From Sulfitobacter indolifex (GTDB lineage Bacteria > Pseudomonadota > Alphaproteobacteria > Rhodobacterales > Rhodobacteraceae): a stretch of DNA of 64,000 bases. Position numbers and translations under genes: made by a program. How positions within the stretch are numbered: position 1 is the first letter of the stretch; each line of letters starts with the position of its first letter. Where the stretch lies: NCBI RefSeq assembly GCF_022788655.1, contig NZ_CP084951.1, forward strand, positions 2,790,001 to 2,854,000, written 5' to 3'. Below, piece by piece: positions 45,463 to 54,709 of the stretch. The notes beneath the pieces are model-generated. The model was not told the origin of the DNA. It was given only the letters and a program-made list of their open reading frames with translations, and ran no database searches.

Positions 45463-46773
45463 TTACGGTACGATCGCCACTTCAATCAACCGGATAGTCG
45501 TGCTTCCGTTTAGATTATCCGCTGACCCGGTCCACGCAACATAAGCCCCTCCAGCCTTTCGGACCATCCGGGGAAATCCAATAGATTCCCGACCTGAATT
45601 GATGTGTAAGGTCGTTGGAGATGTGCATCCCGTCTTAGGTGAAACGCGGCACATGATGATCGCCTCACCGACCTGTGCGTATTCCATCCACAGTGCAAGT
45701 GCGGTTCCATCCACCATTTGCAGGACATCCACGCGCCCACCGGGTGCGCCAAGATTAAGAGGCAGTGGTTCATCAAACTGGACACCGCCATCATCGGAAA
45801 AGGAGATTTTTACGTTTGGGTCGCCTTTGGCAGCGGTAAACCAAATAACTGCCACGTCCTTTTCTAATGCATCGATTGCTGGACCGTTGACCGGGCAACC
45901 GGCTAATTCCCAACCATCGGCATGGATATTTTCAGGCTTGCTCCAGACCTCTCCGTTCATCCTTACGACAGAGATATCACGGATTTCTTCTGCTGTTCGG
46001 TCTCGGTAGACTGCAATGATATCATCGGTATCGATGCGGACCGCAGATGTCTGGCAACAGGTACAAGCGCGCTCATCAAGCAGGCTTTCGGGGCCCATTG
46101 TTCCATCAGGTGTTATGCGACGGGCACGGACCTGCATGGCGTTCACAAAACTGTCGTCATCTGCCTGATTGTCATACGCCTGCCCATCAAGCCAAAGCGC
46201 TGTCAGGCCACCGATTGCATCAGGAATAAGAGATACGAAACCATGCTCGCGCTGTGATCTGTCATCGTGAGGGAGGATTGGCGCGGTCCAGCTTCGCCCT
46301 TCATCAGACGAGAATGCAATATTGACGTCGTATTGATAGCTGCCTGGTCCATTAAGTTCGAGCCAATGCGCCGCCAAAGTGCCATCAGAGAGCGCCACCA
46401 CAGAAAAGAAATCCGCCCAGTTCACGAACATCTTCTCGGATTGGTGAACTGTCCGTGCAGGCGACCACTCCGAGTTTTCCAGCACCGCCATCCGCACCGC
46501 CGCATCGGCTCCGTCAACTTCCGTCCAACTCATCACGATACGGTCATCCCCAAGAGCGGCCAGCGACGGTTCTCGGGCGTTCGGCCCGACTGGGGTGTCA
46601 ATCGCACGGATGCTGAATGGAGAGGCCTCTTCGGCATGGCCAAGACTGGCAACGCTGGCGGATATACCAAGCCCAACGAGCAGACAGGCGCGCCAGACGC
46701 TGCGACCTTGATCACGTTGCGCGCCGGTCTCGCAGTGATGCGACTGTTCATCTATTGCTTGACGAGGCTGCAA
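45463..46773 (-). CDS. Exported Asp-box (sialidase-fold) protein with CTCC motif
   Basis: 436 residues from a TTG at 46773 preceded by AAGGA; another TTG at 46797 is eight codons upstream. A signal-like segment RACLLVGLGISASVASLGHA directs it to the periplasm. The body has beta-propeller character with Asp-box repeats (AFSSDEGRSW; SFSDDGGVQF). A cysteine cluster RACTCCQTSAV near residue 237 could bind a metal or take part in redox chemistry. True sialidase activity is doubtful, since no catalytic Arg triad was identified. Base composition is somewhat more AT-rich than neighbouring genes. Confidence 0.75.
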   Translation of the reverse strand: MQPRQAIDEQSHHCETGAQRDQGRSVWRACLLVGLGISASVASLGHAEEASPFSIRAIDTPVGPNAREPSLAALGDDRIVMSWTEVDGADAAVRMAVLENSEWSPARTVHQSEKMFVNWADFFSVVALSDGTLAAHWLELNGPGSYQYDVNIAFSSDEGRSWTAPILPHDDRSQREHGFVSLIPDAIGGLTALWLDGQAYDNQADDDSFVNAMQVRARRITPDGTMGPESLLDERACTCCQTSAVRIDTDDIIAVYRDRTAEEIRDISVVRMNGEVWSKPENIHADGWELAGCPVNGPAIDALEKDVAVIWFTAAKGDPNVKISFSDDGGVQFDEPLPLNLGAPGGRVDVLQMVDGTALALWMEYAQVGEAIIMCRVSPKTGCTSPTTLHINSGRESIGFPRMVRKAGGAYVAWTGSADNLNGSTTIRLIEVAIVP

Positions 46774-47136
46774 AGGTTGTCCTTTCGTCCAGATCAACCG
46801 TTCAGTTGATCCCGCTGGCGCGTTGCAATGCGCGCATGTATCCCCGATTGATAAATAACGCGCAGCGATTGGTCAATTTGGGCCTGTTCAAGTCTTACTC
46901 GGCCTCCGCGCAACCTACCGATAACCACCGATTGTTGAACGACTTTCCTGAAGTCGAAATTGGTGCGGTCGCTGCGAAATGACGCTGTGTCTGCAACCCG
47001 ATCAAAGGCTCCGTTAAGTTTTCTGCGGATTACACGAATGGCCTCTGTGGATGGCTGCTGCAAACCTTGGCGAGCCTTGACGCCTGCTGAGGGTAACCTC
47101 GCAGAAAACGAAGATTAACGGGCGGTCTGTCAGAAC
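46774..47136. other. Intergenic region with one doubtful minus-strand ORF
   Basis: An 89-codon TTG-started frame (47063 to 46794, minus) ends in a TTGA overlap with the alternative TTG start of the Asp-box gene. It has no recognisable family and a poor ribosome-binding site, so I do not call it a gene. Confidence 0.35.
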
Positions 47137-48303
47137 TTACCCGAGCGGCAAGCGCCGTTCGGCCATTGTCACGAACCAGCTGCACCCTGCGGGTATGACC
47201 TCGTCGTTGAACTCATAGTGCGGATTATGAAGGTCCGCGCTATCGCCGTTGCCAATGAAAAGATATGCGCCAGGCCGCTCCAACAACATCTCTGCGAAAT
47301 CCTCTCCGGCCATTATCGGATCGAGATCACGGTGCGCTACGCCAGCGATCACCTCGGCCACCTCGGCCGCCAAGTCTGCTTCCCGGGCGTGGTTGACCAG
47401 CGGGGGTGGCCCCGAAATGTGGGTGACTTCTGCGACCGCGCCGTAACCAAGGGCCGTTGCGGTTGCCAGTGCGTCGATCCGCGCACGCACCTGTTGCTGA
47501 ACTTTCGGGTCGAACGTCCGAACTGTGCCGAGCAACTTTGCCGAGTCAGGGATCACATTGTAGGTGGCGGTTTCGGTGCGAAATCCGCAGACCGACACGA
47601 CCACGTTGTCCATTGGGTCTATGTTCCGTGATACGATGGATTGCAGTGCGACAACGATCTGTGCGGCGACCAATGTCGTATCGACCCCCTTCTGTGGCAT
47701 CGCGCCATGGCCCCCTGTGCCGCGCACGGTGATCTCGAACTTATCCGGCGAAGCCATCTGCGGCCCGGTGCGCACCGCGAACTCCCCGACTGCCATCCCC
47801 GGCATGTTGTGCATCCCATAGATTTCCTCAATGGCCCAGCGATCCATTAGACCCGCCTCTATCATCGCACGCGCGCCGCCACCGCCCTCTTCGGCGGGCT
47901 GGAAGGCCAACACGATCCTGCCGTCAAAATTGCGCGTCTCAGCGAGGTATTTCGCCGCGCCCAGAAGCATCGATGTATGTCCATCGTGGCCGCAGGCATG
48001 CATTTTTCCGGGGATGGTTGAGGCATGCGGCAGGCCAGTCGCTTCTTGGATCGGCAGCGCATCCATATCTGCACGAAATCCGATGGTCTTGCCCGCGGTC
48101 CCGGACTTGCCGTTGATAACACCAACCACGCCCGTGCCGCCAAACCCGGTTAGGACCTCGTCACAGCCAAATTCTTCCAGTTTCGCCGCGACAAACGCAG
48201 CAGTGCGATGCTCCTCAAAACGCAATTCGGGATGGGCATGGATATCGCGCCGCCATGCGGAAATTTCCGGCAGCATTTCGGCGAAGCGGTTTATGACAGG
48301 CAT
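47137..48303 (-). CDS. M20 family amidohydrolase (hippurate hydrolase-like)
   Basis: 388-residue metallo-amidase hydrolysing N-acyl amino acids. Family motifs: HPELRFEEHRTAAFV, GFRADMDALPIQE, the metal-binding MHACGHDGHTSMLLGAA, and FQPAEEGGGGARAMIEAG with the catalytic glutamate. The dimerisation domain carries TGGHGAMPQKGVDT. ATG 48303 follows GGAGGGACCT; frame extends to 48330. It is divergent from the peptide importer operon, fitting a role in cleaving an imported N-acyl amino acid. Confidence 0.93.
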   Translation of the reverse strand: MPVINRFAEMLPEISAWRRDIHAHPELRFEEHRTAAFVAAKLEEFGCDEVLTGFGGTGVVGVINGKSGTAGKTIGFRADMDALPIQEATGLPHASTIPGKMHACGHDGHTSMLLGAAKYLAETRNFDGRIVLAFQPAEEGGGGARAMIEAGLMDRWAIEEIYGMHNMPGMAVGEFAVRTGPQMASPDKFEITVRGTGGHGAMPQKGVDTTLVAAQIVVALQSIVSRNIDPMDNVVVSVCGFRTETATYNVIPDSAKLLGTVRTFDPKVQQQVRARIDALATATALGYGAVAEVTHISGPPPLVNHAREADLAAEVAEVIAGVAHRDLDPIMAGEDFAEMLLERPGAYLFIGNGDSADLHNPHYEFNDEVIPAGCSWFVTMAERRLPLG

Positions 48304-48847
48304 TAGGTCCCTCCAGGCAGGTCTCTGCACAGCCTGCGTCGGGATTGCGGGACGGACAAGAGACCAGCGTCATAAATCATGTCTAGACACGGTCTGAGAT
48401 TACACATTCTGCGGCGTGGTGTTGGGATGCGTAACCCCGCGCTATGAGGGTGTTTGGATGGACTGGGCGTAGCGAAGAAAGGTGGCCCTTGGCGTGTCCG
48501 CGCGCCAGCGGTCACGCCAAGTCGGCTTCGGATAACTCGGCACAGGCCGCTTATTTCCACGGCATGACAGGGTCCAGCCAAAGCCATCGCTTGGCGACAA
48601 GATCGTCTGTCCAACATCCAGACGTCCGACGATGAACATGCGCTCCATCCCTCTGCCCACACCGCTGAGAAATCGCTGAGGCCCACATCTACCGCCCGGC
48701 AGTAGAATGGACCGCTCAGGCAAAAATCCTGCAGCGTGTGACTTCTACAAATCGAGCATTCCAAATGTGTAGGTATAAAAATACCACTTCACAGGTGTGG
48801 TGATATTTTGCTACCAAAGCAACAGGGAACCCAACAGGAGAGAACAA
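48304..48847. other. 544-base intergenic region between divergent hydrolase and importer
   Basis: Must hold the promoters of the M20 gene (minus) and the importer operon (plus). Minus-strand frames here look unlike real genes. Two adjoining inverted repeats sit 46 to 76 bases before the importer start. Confidence 0.5.
48772..48801. promoter_or_regulatory. Adjoining inverted repeats, possible operator/promoter
   Basis: GGTAT-AAAA-ATACC (48772-48785) shares its end with ACCAC...GTGGT (48783-48801). TATAAAA within the first could serve as a -10 element. A plausible site for the RpiR regulator encoded downstream; inference only. Confidence 0.3.
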
Positions 48848-50350
48848 ATGACAACCGATAAGATCATCCCCGCCGCTTTGGCGCTGATGCTTTCGGCCAC
48901 GGTCCTGTCTGCTCAGGACGCAATCCGAATTGCTTCGCCTAACAAGGTCACTGTGCTTGATCCGATCGTTTCGGCTGCCGGTGGCAATATCGAAGCTTAT
49001 GGCCAGCTTTATGCGCGCCTGCTGCGTAAGGGCGCGGATGGGGCGCTGGAGCCGGGTCTGGCGGAAAGCTGGGAAGTCTCTGAAGACGGGCTGACCTACA
49101 CCTTCGAGATGCGCGATGCGAAATTCTCTGACGGCAGCCCTATCACCGCAGAGGACGCAGCCTTTAGCCTGACGCGCGTCGCTAAGGACGAGAAGTCAGC
49201 CTATCCAGCGGGCTTCGCGCCGATCAAGGAAGTTACCGCCGTTGACGAAGACACGCTGCAGATCACACTGGACCATGCCAGCGCGCCGATGTTGTCCAAC
49301 CTCGAGATCTTTAACGCGGGCATCGTCAGCAAGGATGACGTTGAAGAGCGCGGCGAAGAAGGGGCCTTTGCCTCTGATCCTGTCGCCTCTGGCCCCTATA
49401 TGGTCAAAGAGTGGAAGCCGAACGACCGCATGACGCTGACCGCCAACCCGCATTACTGGCGCGAGGGGCTGCCTAAGATTAAGACCGTTGATCTGATCGA
49501 GGTCAGCGACGACAATGCTCGCGCCACTATGGCAATGGCCGGAGAGATCGACGTGAACCGCTCCGTGCCTTGGGCGCAGGTGGAAGAGGTCAACAACTCC
49601 GACGGTGTCTCTGTCGCGTTAGAGCCGTCGACCGTGCTCTATCTGGTGCTGCCAAACCACGACAAGGCACCCTTCGACAATCTGAACGTGCGCAAGGCCG
49701 CCGCCATGGCGCTGGACCGGGCCGCGATCACCAATGCGGTAACTTTGGGCAATGCGGAAGTGGCCAACAGCACCTTCTCCAACGCGCTGAACTTTCACGA
49801 TGCCTCGCTGCAGCCCCCCGCATACGACCCCGCTGCGGCCCGCAAACTGCTCGAGGAAGAGGGCCTTGTCGGTGCAGAGATCACCATGATGATCACGCCT
49901 ACTTTTGAGCAGCTTGCCACCTTGCTGAAAGCGCAGTGGGATGCGGTTGGATTCAAAACCACTGTCGAGCGGGTCGATGCCGGCCTGTGGTGGTCGAACA
50001 TGGCTAAGGGGGAGTATCAGGTCACGGTGAACTGGTATTACAATGAGACCGAAGACCCCGACTTGGCAGTACGTTGGGCGCTTTGTGACACCTGTGGCAG
50101 CCAATCCTACTATACCAACTACCACAATGAAGAGCTAAACAAACTGACCGATGAGGCGCTGCGCGAACGCGATGAGACCAAGCGCGCCGCGCTTTACAGC
50201 AAAATCCAGCAGATCTCGCTTGAGGAACTTGCGCAGATTCCGCTCTACTATGCGCCTTTCTCCATCGCCTATGCGGACCGTGTGAAGGGGCTGACCCTGA
50301 CCCCGGCACTGCAGTGGACGCTGGAAGACGCAGAACTGATCGCCAACTAA
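48848..50350 (+). CDS. Dipeptide/oligopeptide-type ABC substrate-binding protein
   Basis: 500-residue SBP_bac_5 family protein with a Sec signal (MTTDKIIPAALALMLSATVL, cleavage near SAQ). Family markers: LRKGADGALEPGLAESWEVS, YTFEMRDAKFSDGSPITAED, PYMVKEWKPNDRMTLTANPH and NVRKAAAMALDRAAI. ATG 48848 follows AACAGGAGAG. First gene of the importer-RpiR-peptidase operon; ligand is unknown but the downstream hydrolases imply a peptide-like amide. Confidence 0.93.
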   Translation: MTTDKIIPAALALMLSATVLSAQDAIRIASPNKVTVLDPIVSAAGGNIEAYGQLYARLLRKGADGALEPGLAESWEVSEDGLTYTFEMRDAKFSDGSPITAEDAAFSLTRVAKDEKSAYPAGFAPIKEVTAVDEDTLQITLDHASAPMLSNLEIFNAGIVSKDDVEERGEEGAFASDPVASGPYMVKEWKPNDRMTLTANPHYWREGLPKIKTVDLIEVSDDNARATMAMAGEIDVNRSVPWAQVEEVNNSDGVSVALEPSTVLYLVLPNHDKAPFDNLNVRKAAAMALDRAAITNAVTLGNAEVANSTFSNALNFHDASLQPPAYDPAAARKLLEEEGLVGAEITMMITPTFEQLATLLKAQWDAVGFKTTVERVDAGLWWSNMAKGEYQVTVNWYYNETEDPDLAVRWALCDTCGSQSYYTNYHNEELNKLTDEALRERDETKRAALYSKIQQISLEELAQIPLYYAPFSIAYADRVKGLTLTPALQWTLEDAELIAN

Positions 50351-50443
50351 GCGCGGCCATTCCAGGCGGCGTGCATAATGCAGGCCGCCCGGACCTATCG
50401 CCTCCCCTTCGCCACACCCTCATTTTTCGACTTAGGATAGCCT

Positions 50444-51382
50444 GTGAACACCCTGCGCTATATCGCTTTCCGACTGCTGCAGGCGATCCCCGTTCTGCTG
50501 GGCGTCAGCATCATCACCTTCACGCTAATGGCCGCCACCCCCGGTGATCCGGTACGCTTGCTGGTGGGCGACCGTGCTAGCCCCGAGACCATTGCTCTGA
50601 TCCGCGACCGCTATGGGCTCGATGAACCGATCTTGATGCAGTATTTCACCTATCTGAAGAACCTCGTCGTCGGCGATCTGGGCGCGTCCTTACGCTACCG
50701 CGTGCCGGTGTCGCAACTCATCACGCAGCATTACCCGGTGACGCTTTTTCTGGTCATTTATACCATCGTGCTAACCCTGCCGCCGGTGATCGCGCTGGCG
50801 GTCTGGTCGGCCAAGCGCCAAAACGGCCCGGCGGATCAGGTGATCCGCATGTTGGGGGTGCTAGGGCTGGCGGTGCCGGTGTTCTGGCTGGCGCTGATTT
50901 TCGCGCGTTTCTTTGGTGTGACGCTGGGCTGGTTCCCCGTGAGCGGCTTTGGCGAGACCATCCCGGATCATTTCCGACATCTCTTCCTACCCGCACTGTC
51001 CACGGCGATCTGGGTGGTGCCGATCCTCGTGCGGACCCTGCGCGCGGCGCTGCTTGAGGAGATGAACCGCGATTATGTGGTGACTGGCCAATCAAAGGGA
51101 TTGGGGGATCGGCAGATCTTCCGCACCCATGTCTTTCCCAATTCCGTACTGCCAACGCTGAACCTTTTCGCCGTGATCGTCGCCTATCTCTTGGGCGGCT
51201 CGGTCATTGTGGAGACGGTCTATGCCGTGCCGGGCATAGGCAAACTGATGGTCGATAGTATCCTCGCACGGGATTACTTTGTGGTGCAGGGGGCAACGCT
51301 CGTTTTTGCCCTCACCACGATCCTTGTAATGCTGGCGGTTGATCTGCTGTCGGCGCTGATCGATCCGCGGGTGACGCCATGA
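50444..51382 (+). CDS. Dipeptide/oligopeptide ABC transporter permease (DppB-like)
   Basis: 312-residue inner-membrane permease with about six helices. N-terminal RLLQAIPVLLGVSIITFTLM and the EAA-like loop MNRDYVVTGQSKGLGDRQIF are typical of DppB. GTG start with AGGAT upstream. Overlaps DppC-like gene by four bases. The 93-base gap after the binding protein shows no terminator that I can see. Confidence 0.92.
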   Translation: MNTLRYIAFRLLQAIPVLLGVSIITFTLMAATPGDPVRLLVGDRASPETIALIRDRYGLDEPILMQYFTYLKNLVVGDLGASLRYRVPVSQLITQHYPVTLFLVIYTIVLTLPPVIALAVWSAKRQNGPADQVIRMLGVLGLAVPVFWLALIFARFFGVTLGWFPVSGFGETIPDHFRHLFLPALSTAIWVVPILVRTLRAALLEEMNRDYVVTGQSKGLGDRQIFRTHVFPNSVLPTLNLFAVIVAYLLGGSVIVETVYAVPGIGKLMVDSILARDYFVVQGATLVFALTTILVMLAVDLLSALIDPRVTP

Positions 51383-52182
51383 GACTTTCTCCGATGTTCG
51401 TGACTGGCGTGGGGCTCGTGCTGATTTGGGGGCTGATCGCCGCCGCTGCCCCGCTGCTGGCGACCCATGACCCCTACGCCATCGATTTTGGCGCGCTCCT
51501 CAAACCGCCGGGAGGGGCGCATTGGTTCGGCACCGATAATGTCGGCCGCGACACCTACAGCCGGGTGGTCTACGGCGCACGGTTAGCGCTTTATATCGGT
51601 CTGCTGGGGGTGATTGCGCCTTTGGTTATTGGCATGACCATTGGGCTGGTGGCGGGCTATTTCGGTGGCTGGGTCGATACTATCGCCATGCGGATGGTGG
51701 ACATCACCGTGCCATTTCCGTTCTTCGTGCTGGTGCTGTCGATCGTGGCAGTGCTGGGCCCCGGGATTGAGAATTACTTTATCGCTTTGGCGCTGGTGGG
51801 CTGGGTGGGCTATGCGCGGCTGGCGCGGGCCGAGGCGCTGGTGCTGCGGCAATCTGAGTTCGTGCTAGCGGCGCGTACCATGGGGTTTTCCCACGGTTAT
51901 ATCCTGCTGCGACATGTGCTGCCGAATGCGCTGTCGCCTGTCGTTGTCTACCTAATGACGGATGTGACGCTGGTGATCCTTTTTGGTGCGGCGCTTGGCT
52001 TTCTGGGCATGGGGGTGTCGCCCCCCGCTGCCGAATGGGGCGTGATGATCGCCGAGGGGCAGACCCATGTTTCTAGCGCTTGGTGGATCAGCTTTTTTCC
52101 CGGCCTTGCGATGGTGTTGATCGGCGTAGGCTTTGCGCTGATCGGCGACGGGCTGGCCCGGATGTTGAGGATTGAGCGATGA
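51379..52182 (+). CDS. Dipeptide/oligopeptide ABC transporter permease (DppC-like)
   Basis: 267-residue second permease. HWFGTDNVGRDTYSRVVYGA and the coupling loop RQSEFVLAARTMGFSHGYI are diagnostic; GMGVSPPAAEWGVMIAEGQ follows. Overlaps neighbours by four bases on both sides. Confidence 0.92.
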   Translation: MRLSPMFVTGVGLVLIWGLIAAAAPLLATHDPYAIDFGALLKPPGGAHWFGTDNVGRDTYSRVVYGARLALYIGLLGVIAPLVIGMTIGLVAGYFGGWVDTIAMRMVDITVPFPFFVLVLSIVAVLGPGIENYFIALALVGWVGYARLARAEALVLRQSEFVLAARTMGFSHGYILLRHVLPNALSPVVVYLMTDVTLVILFGAALGFLGMGVSPPAAEWGVMIAEGQTHVSSAWWISFFPGLAMVLIGVGFALIGDGLARMLRIER

Positions 52183-53783
52183 ATGCTTTGCTGACAGTGC
52201 GCGACCTTTCGGTGCGCTTTGGCCAGACCACGGCGGTGGATGGCATCTCTTTTGACCTCGAGAAAGGCGCGTCGCTCGGCATCGTTGGCGAGAGCGGTTC
52301 GGGTAAATCTGTGACCTGCCGCGCGCTGATGCGGCTTCTGCCACCGGCGGCCAAGATCAGCGGGACAGCTCAATATGATGGGCAAGACCTGCTAAAGATG
52401 CCCCTGCCCGCGTTGAATCAGATCCGGGGCAAGCGCATCGCGATGATCTTTCAAAGCCCGGCCTCGCATCTTGATCCGCTGATGCGGATTGGCGATCAGG
52501 TGGCAGAGACGCTGCACAAGCACACCCAGATGCGTGGCCAAGCGGTGCACGACGAGGTGTTGCGCCTGCTAGATTTGGTGCAAATCCCCGAGCCAGCCCG
52601 CTGGGCGCGGGCCTATCCGCATCAACTTTCGGGCGGGATGAAGCAGCGCGCGATGATCGCGGGCGCGCTGGCCTGTCAGCCAGATCTGCTGCTGGCAGAT
52701 GAACCAACCACGGCGTTGGATGCCACAGTGCAAAAGAGCGTGCTGGACCTGTTGGCGCAGCTCAGACGCGAGCAGAACCTGTCGATGATCTTTGTCAGCC
52801 ACGACCTTGGGGCGGTGGCGCGGGTCTGTGATGATCTGCTGGTGATGCGGCGCTCGAAAATGGTAGAAAGCGGCCCGGTATTGCGGGTGATTGACGCGCC
52901 GCAACATGATTATACGCGCAAGCTGATTGCCTCGCACCCCGATCGTCTGACCCTGCGCCCGGTCGCTGAAGCCAGTGCTGGCGCGCCGTTGATCGAAGGG
53001 AAAGGGCTGCGCATCCGTTATGGCGGGCGCAGTTTGGCTGACCTGATCGCCCGGCGCGAGGGCGGGTTTGTTGCAGTTCAGAACGCCAACCTTTCGGTGC
53101 GGCTGGGGGAGACTTTGGGCATCGTCGGCGAAAGCGGCTCGGGCAAGAGCACGCTGGCACGGTCCCTTGTGGGGCTGGTCAAACCGCAGCGCGGTTCGGT
53201 GCATTTCGACGGAATGTCTGTCGATCCCACAGGTCGGGACCGGGTGGCCTATCTGCGCGAGGTTCAGTTGATCTACCAACATCCCTATGAGGCGCTGAGC
53301 CCGCGGATGACGGTGGCACGCGCCATTGCCGAGCCGCTACGCCGACACAAGCTCTGCCCGCCGGGCGAGGTCAAAGCCAAGGTCGCGGACCTGATGGAAC
53401 AGGTCGGGATCCCCGACAAGCTGGCCGGCCGCTATCCGCGGCAATTGTCAGGGGGCGAATGCCAGAGGGTCGCCATCGCCCGCGCGCTTGCCTTTGATCC
53501 GCGTGTATTGATTGCAGATGAGGTGACATCGGCACTGGATGTGACCCTGCAAGCCCAAGTCATGGACCTGCTGCTAAAGCTACAAAAGGAACGGGGGCTT
53601 TCGATGATTTTTATCAGCCATGACCTCGCCGTGATCCGGCGGCTGTGCAATTCGGTGATCGTGATGCGGCGCGGGCAGATCGTCGAAAGCGGGCCGACGG
53701 GGGCGGTTTTTGACAACCCCAGTGAGGCCTATACCCGGCAGCTAATTGACGCTATTCCGCATCTGCGCGCGGGGGCTGCATGA
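52179..53783 (+). CDS. Fused dipeptide ABC transporter ATP-binding protein (DppD-DppF)
   Basis: 534 residues with two complete ATPase domains. Domain 1: [38 protein letters not shown]. Domain 2: GESGSGKSTLARS, LSGGECQRVAIARAL, VLIADEVTSALD. Both have intact Walker motifs, so both sites should hydrolyse ATP, although domain 2 has V in place of P after the Walker B glutamate (DEV). Completes the importer; overlaps the RpiR gene by four bases. Confidence 0.93.
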   Translation: MNALLTVRDLSVRFGQTTAVDGISFDLEKGASLGIVGESGSGKSVTCRALMRLLPPAAKISGTAQYDGQDLLKMPLPALNQIRGKRIAMIFQSPASHLDPLMRIGDQVAETLHKHTQMRGQAVHDEVLRLLDLVQIPEPARWARAYPHQLSGGMKQRAMIAGALACQPDLLLADEPTTALDATVQKSVLDLLAQLRREQNLSMIFVSHDLGAVARVCDDLLVMRRSKMVESGPVLRVIDAPQHDYTRKLIASHPDRLTLRPVAEASAGAPLIEGKGLRIRYGGRSLADLIARREGGFVAVQNANLSVRLGETLGIVGESGSGKSTLARSLVGLVKPQRGSVHFDGMSVDPTGRDRVAYLREVQLIYQHPYEALSPRMTVARAIAEPLRRHKLCPPGEVKAKVADLMEQVGIPDKLAGRYPRQLSGGECQRVAIARALAFDPRVLIADEVTSALDVTLQAQVMDLLLKLQKERGLSMIFISHDLAVIRRLCNSVIVMRRGQIVESGPTGAVFDNPSEAYTRQLIDAIPHLRAGAA

Positions 53784-54709
53784 AAAAACAGAACAAAATC
53801 CCAAGCGGTCCGGCCCGCGAGCGCGTCACGAATGCGCGCAACCTGTCCAAGGCGGAAAGCGAAGTGGCGCTTTGGGTCGAGCGTAACTTCGACAACCTGC
53901 CGTTCGAAACCGCCGCCGATCTCGCCGTCGGTGCAGGCGTAAGCGAGATGACAGTGAGCCGTTTTGTGCGGCGCTTGGGCTACGAAAATTTCAAGGCCTT
54001 CAAGGCGGCGGTGAACGCCGAGTTCCGCAAAAGCGACAGTGATGAGGGCAGCCTGCGCTCGCGCCGCATCGCCATTCCCGACGGCACCGGCTCAGAACTC
54101 GATGCCCAGTTGCAGTTGGAACTTGATGCCATCGTCGAAGTCTACCGCATGGCGGCCACCCCGCAATGGGACGCGGCGCTTGACGTGGTGCAAAAGGCGC
54201 AGCACGTCAATATTACTGGCTTTCAGGGGGTGAAGGGCACGGCCATGGATTTCGCCACCCGACTAAAATACGCCCGCCCCGGTGTGCGCTTTGCCGATGG
54301 GCGCAGTGGCAATTGGTCTGAGCTGTTCATTGAAGAGCCCCAGACGTCCTGTGTGATTATGGTCGAAGTGGTACCCTATGCACATGAAGCAGTAAAAGTG
54401 GCCGAGCTTTGTCTGCGCCGCGATGTGCCGCTGATTATGGTTACAGATCAATACAGCGCTTGGCCCCGCAAATACACGCCGCATGTGCTTTCAGTTGCCA
54501 CCTCGACGCGGACCTTTCTGGACAGCACCGCTGGGATCGCGGCGCTATTGGGCCTGTTTCTAAGCGGCATCACAGCCCGCGTGGGCGCACCAGCACAGGA
54601 CCGTCTGCGCGAAATGCGCGAATTGGCGGCGCATTTTGATCCATTTTCTTATGAGCCGGGCAGCCAAATGCGCCCGATCTTGCCCAGTGATCGGAAGGAT
54701 CAAAGCTGA
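53780..54709 (+). CDS. MurR/RpiR family transcriptional regulator
   Basis: 309 residues: N-terminal helix-turn-helix (LSKAESEVALWVERNFDNLP, then AADLAVGAGVSEMTVSRFVR) and C-terminal SIS domain (about 125-270) that would sense a phosphosugar- or acid-like ligand. Encoded inside the operon it probably controls, overlapping the fused ATPase gene by four bases and the P1 peptidase by one base. Confidence 0.92.
   Translation: MKKQNKIPSGPARERVTNARNLSKAESEVALWVERNFDNLPFETAADLAVGAGVSEMTVSRFVRRLGYENFKAFKAAVNAEFRKSDSDEGSLRSRRIAIPDGTGSELDAQLQLELDAIVEVYRMAATPQWDAALDVVQKAQHVNITGFQGVKGTAMDFATRLKYARPGVRFADGRSGNWSELFIEEPQTSCVIMVEVVPYAHEAVKVAELCLRRDVPLIMVTDQYSAWPRKYTPHVLSVATSTRTFLDSTAGIAALLGLFLSGITARVGAPAQDRLREMRELAAHFDPFSYEPGSQMRPILPSDRKDQS

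Noticed and set aside
46794..47063. 89-codon minus-strand frame as a gene
   Set aside because: TTG start with weak ribosome-binding site and no recognisable family; kept only as a note with the Asp-box gene.
48303..48764. 153-codon minus-strand frame before the importer
   Set aside because: Begins in the probable promoter region and overlaps the M20 start; no family resemblance.
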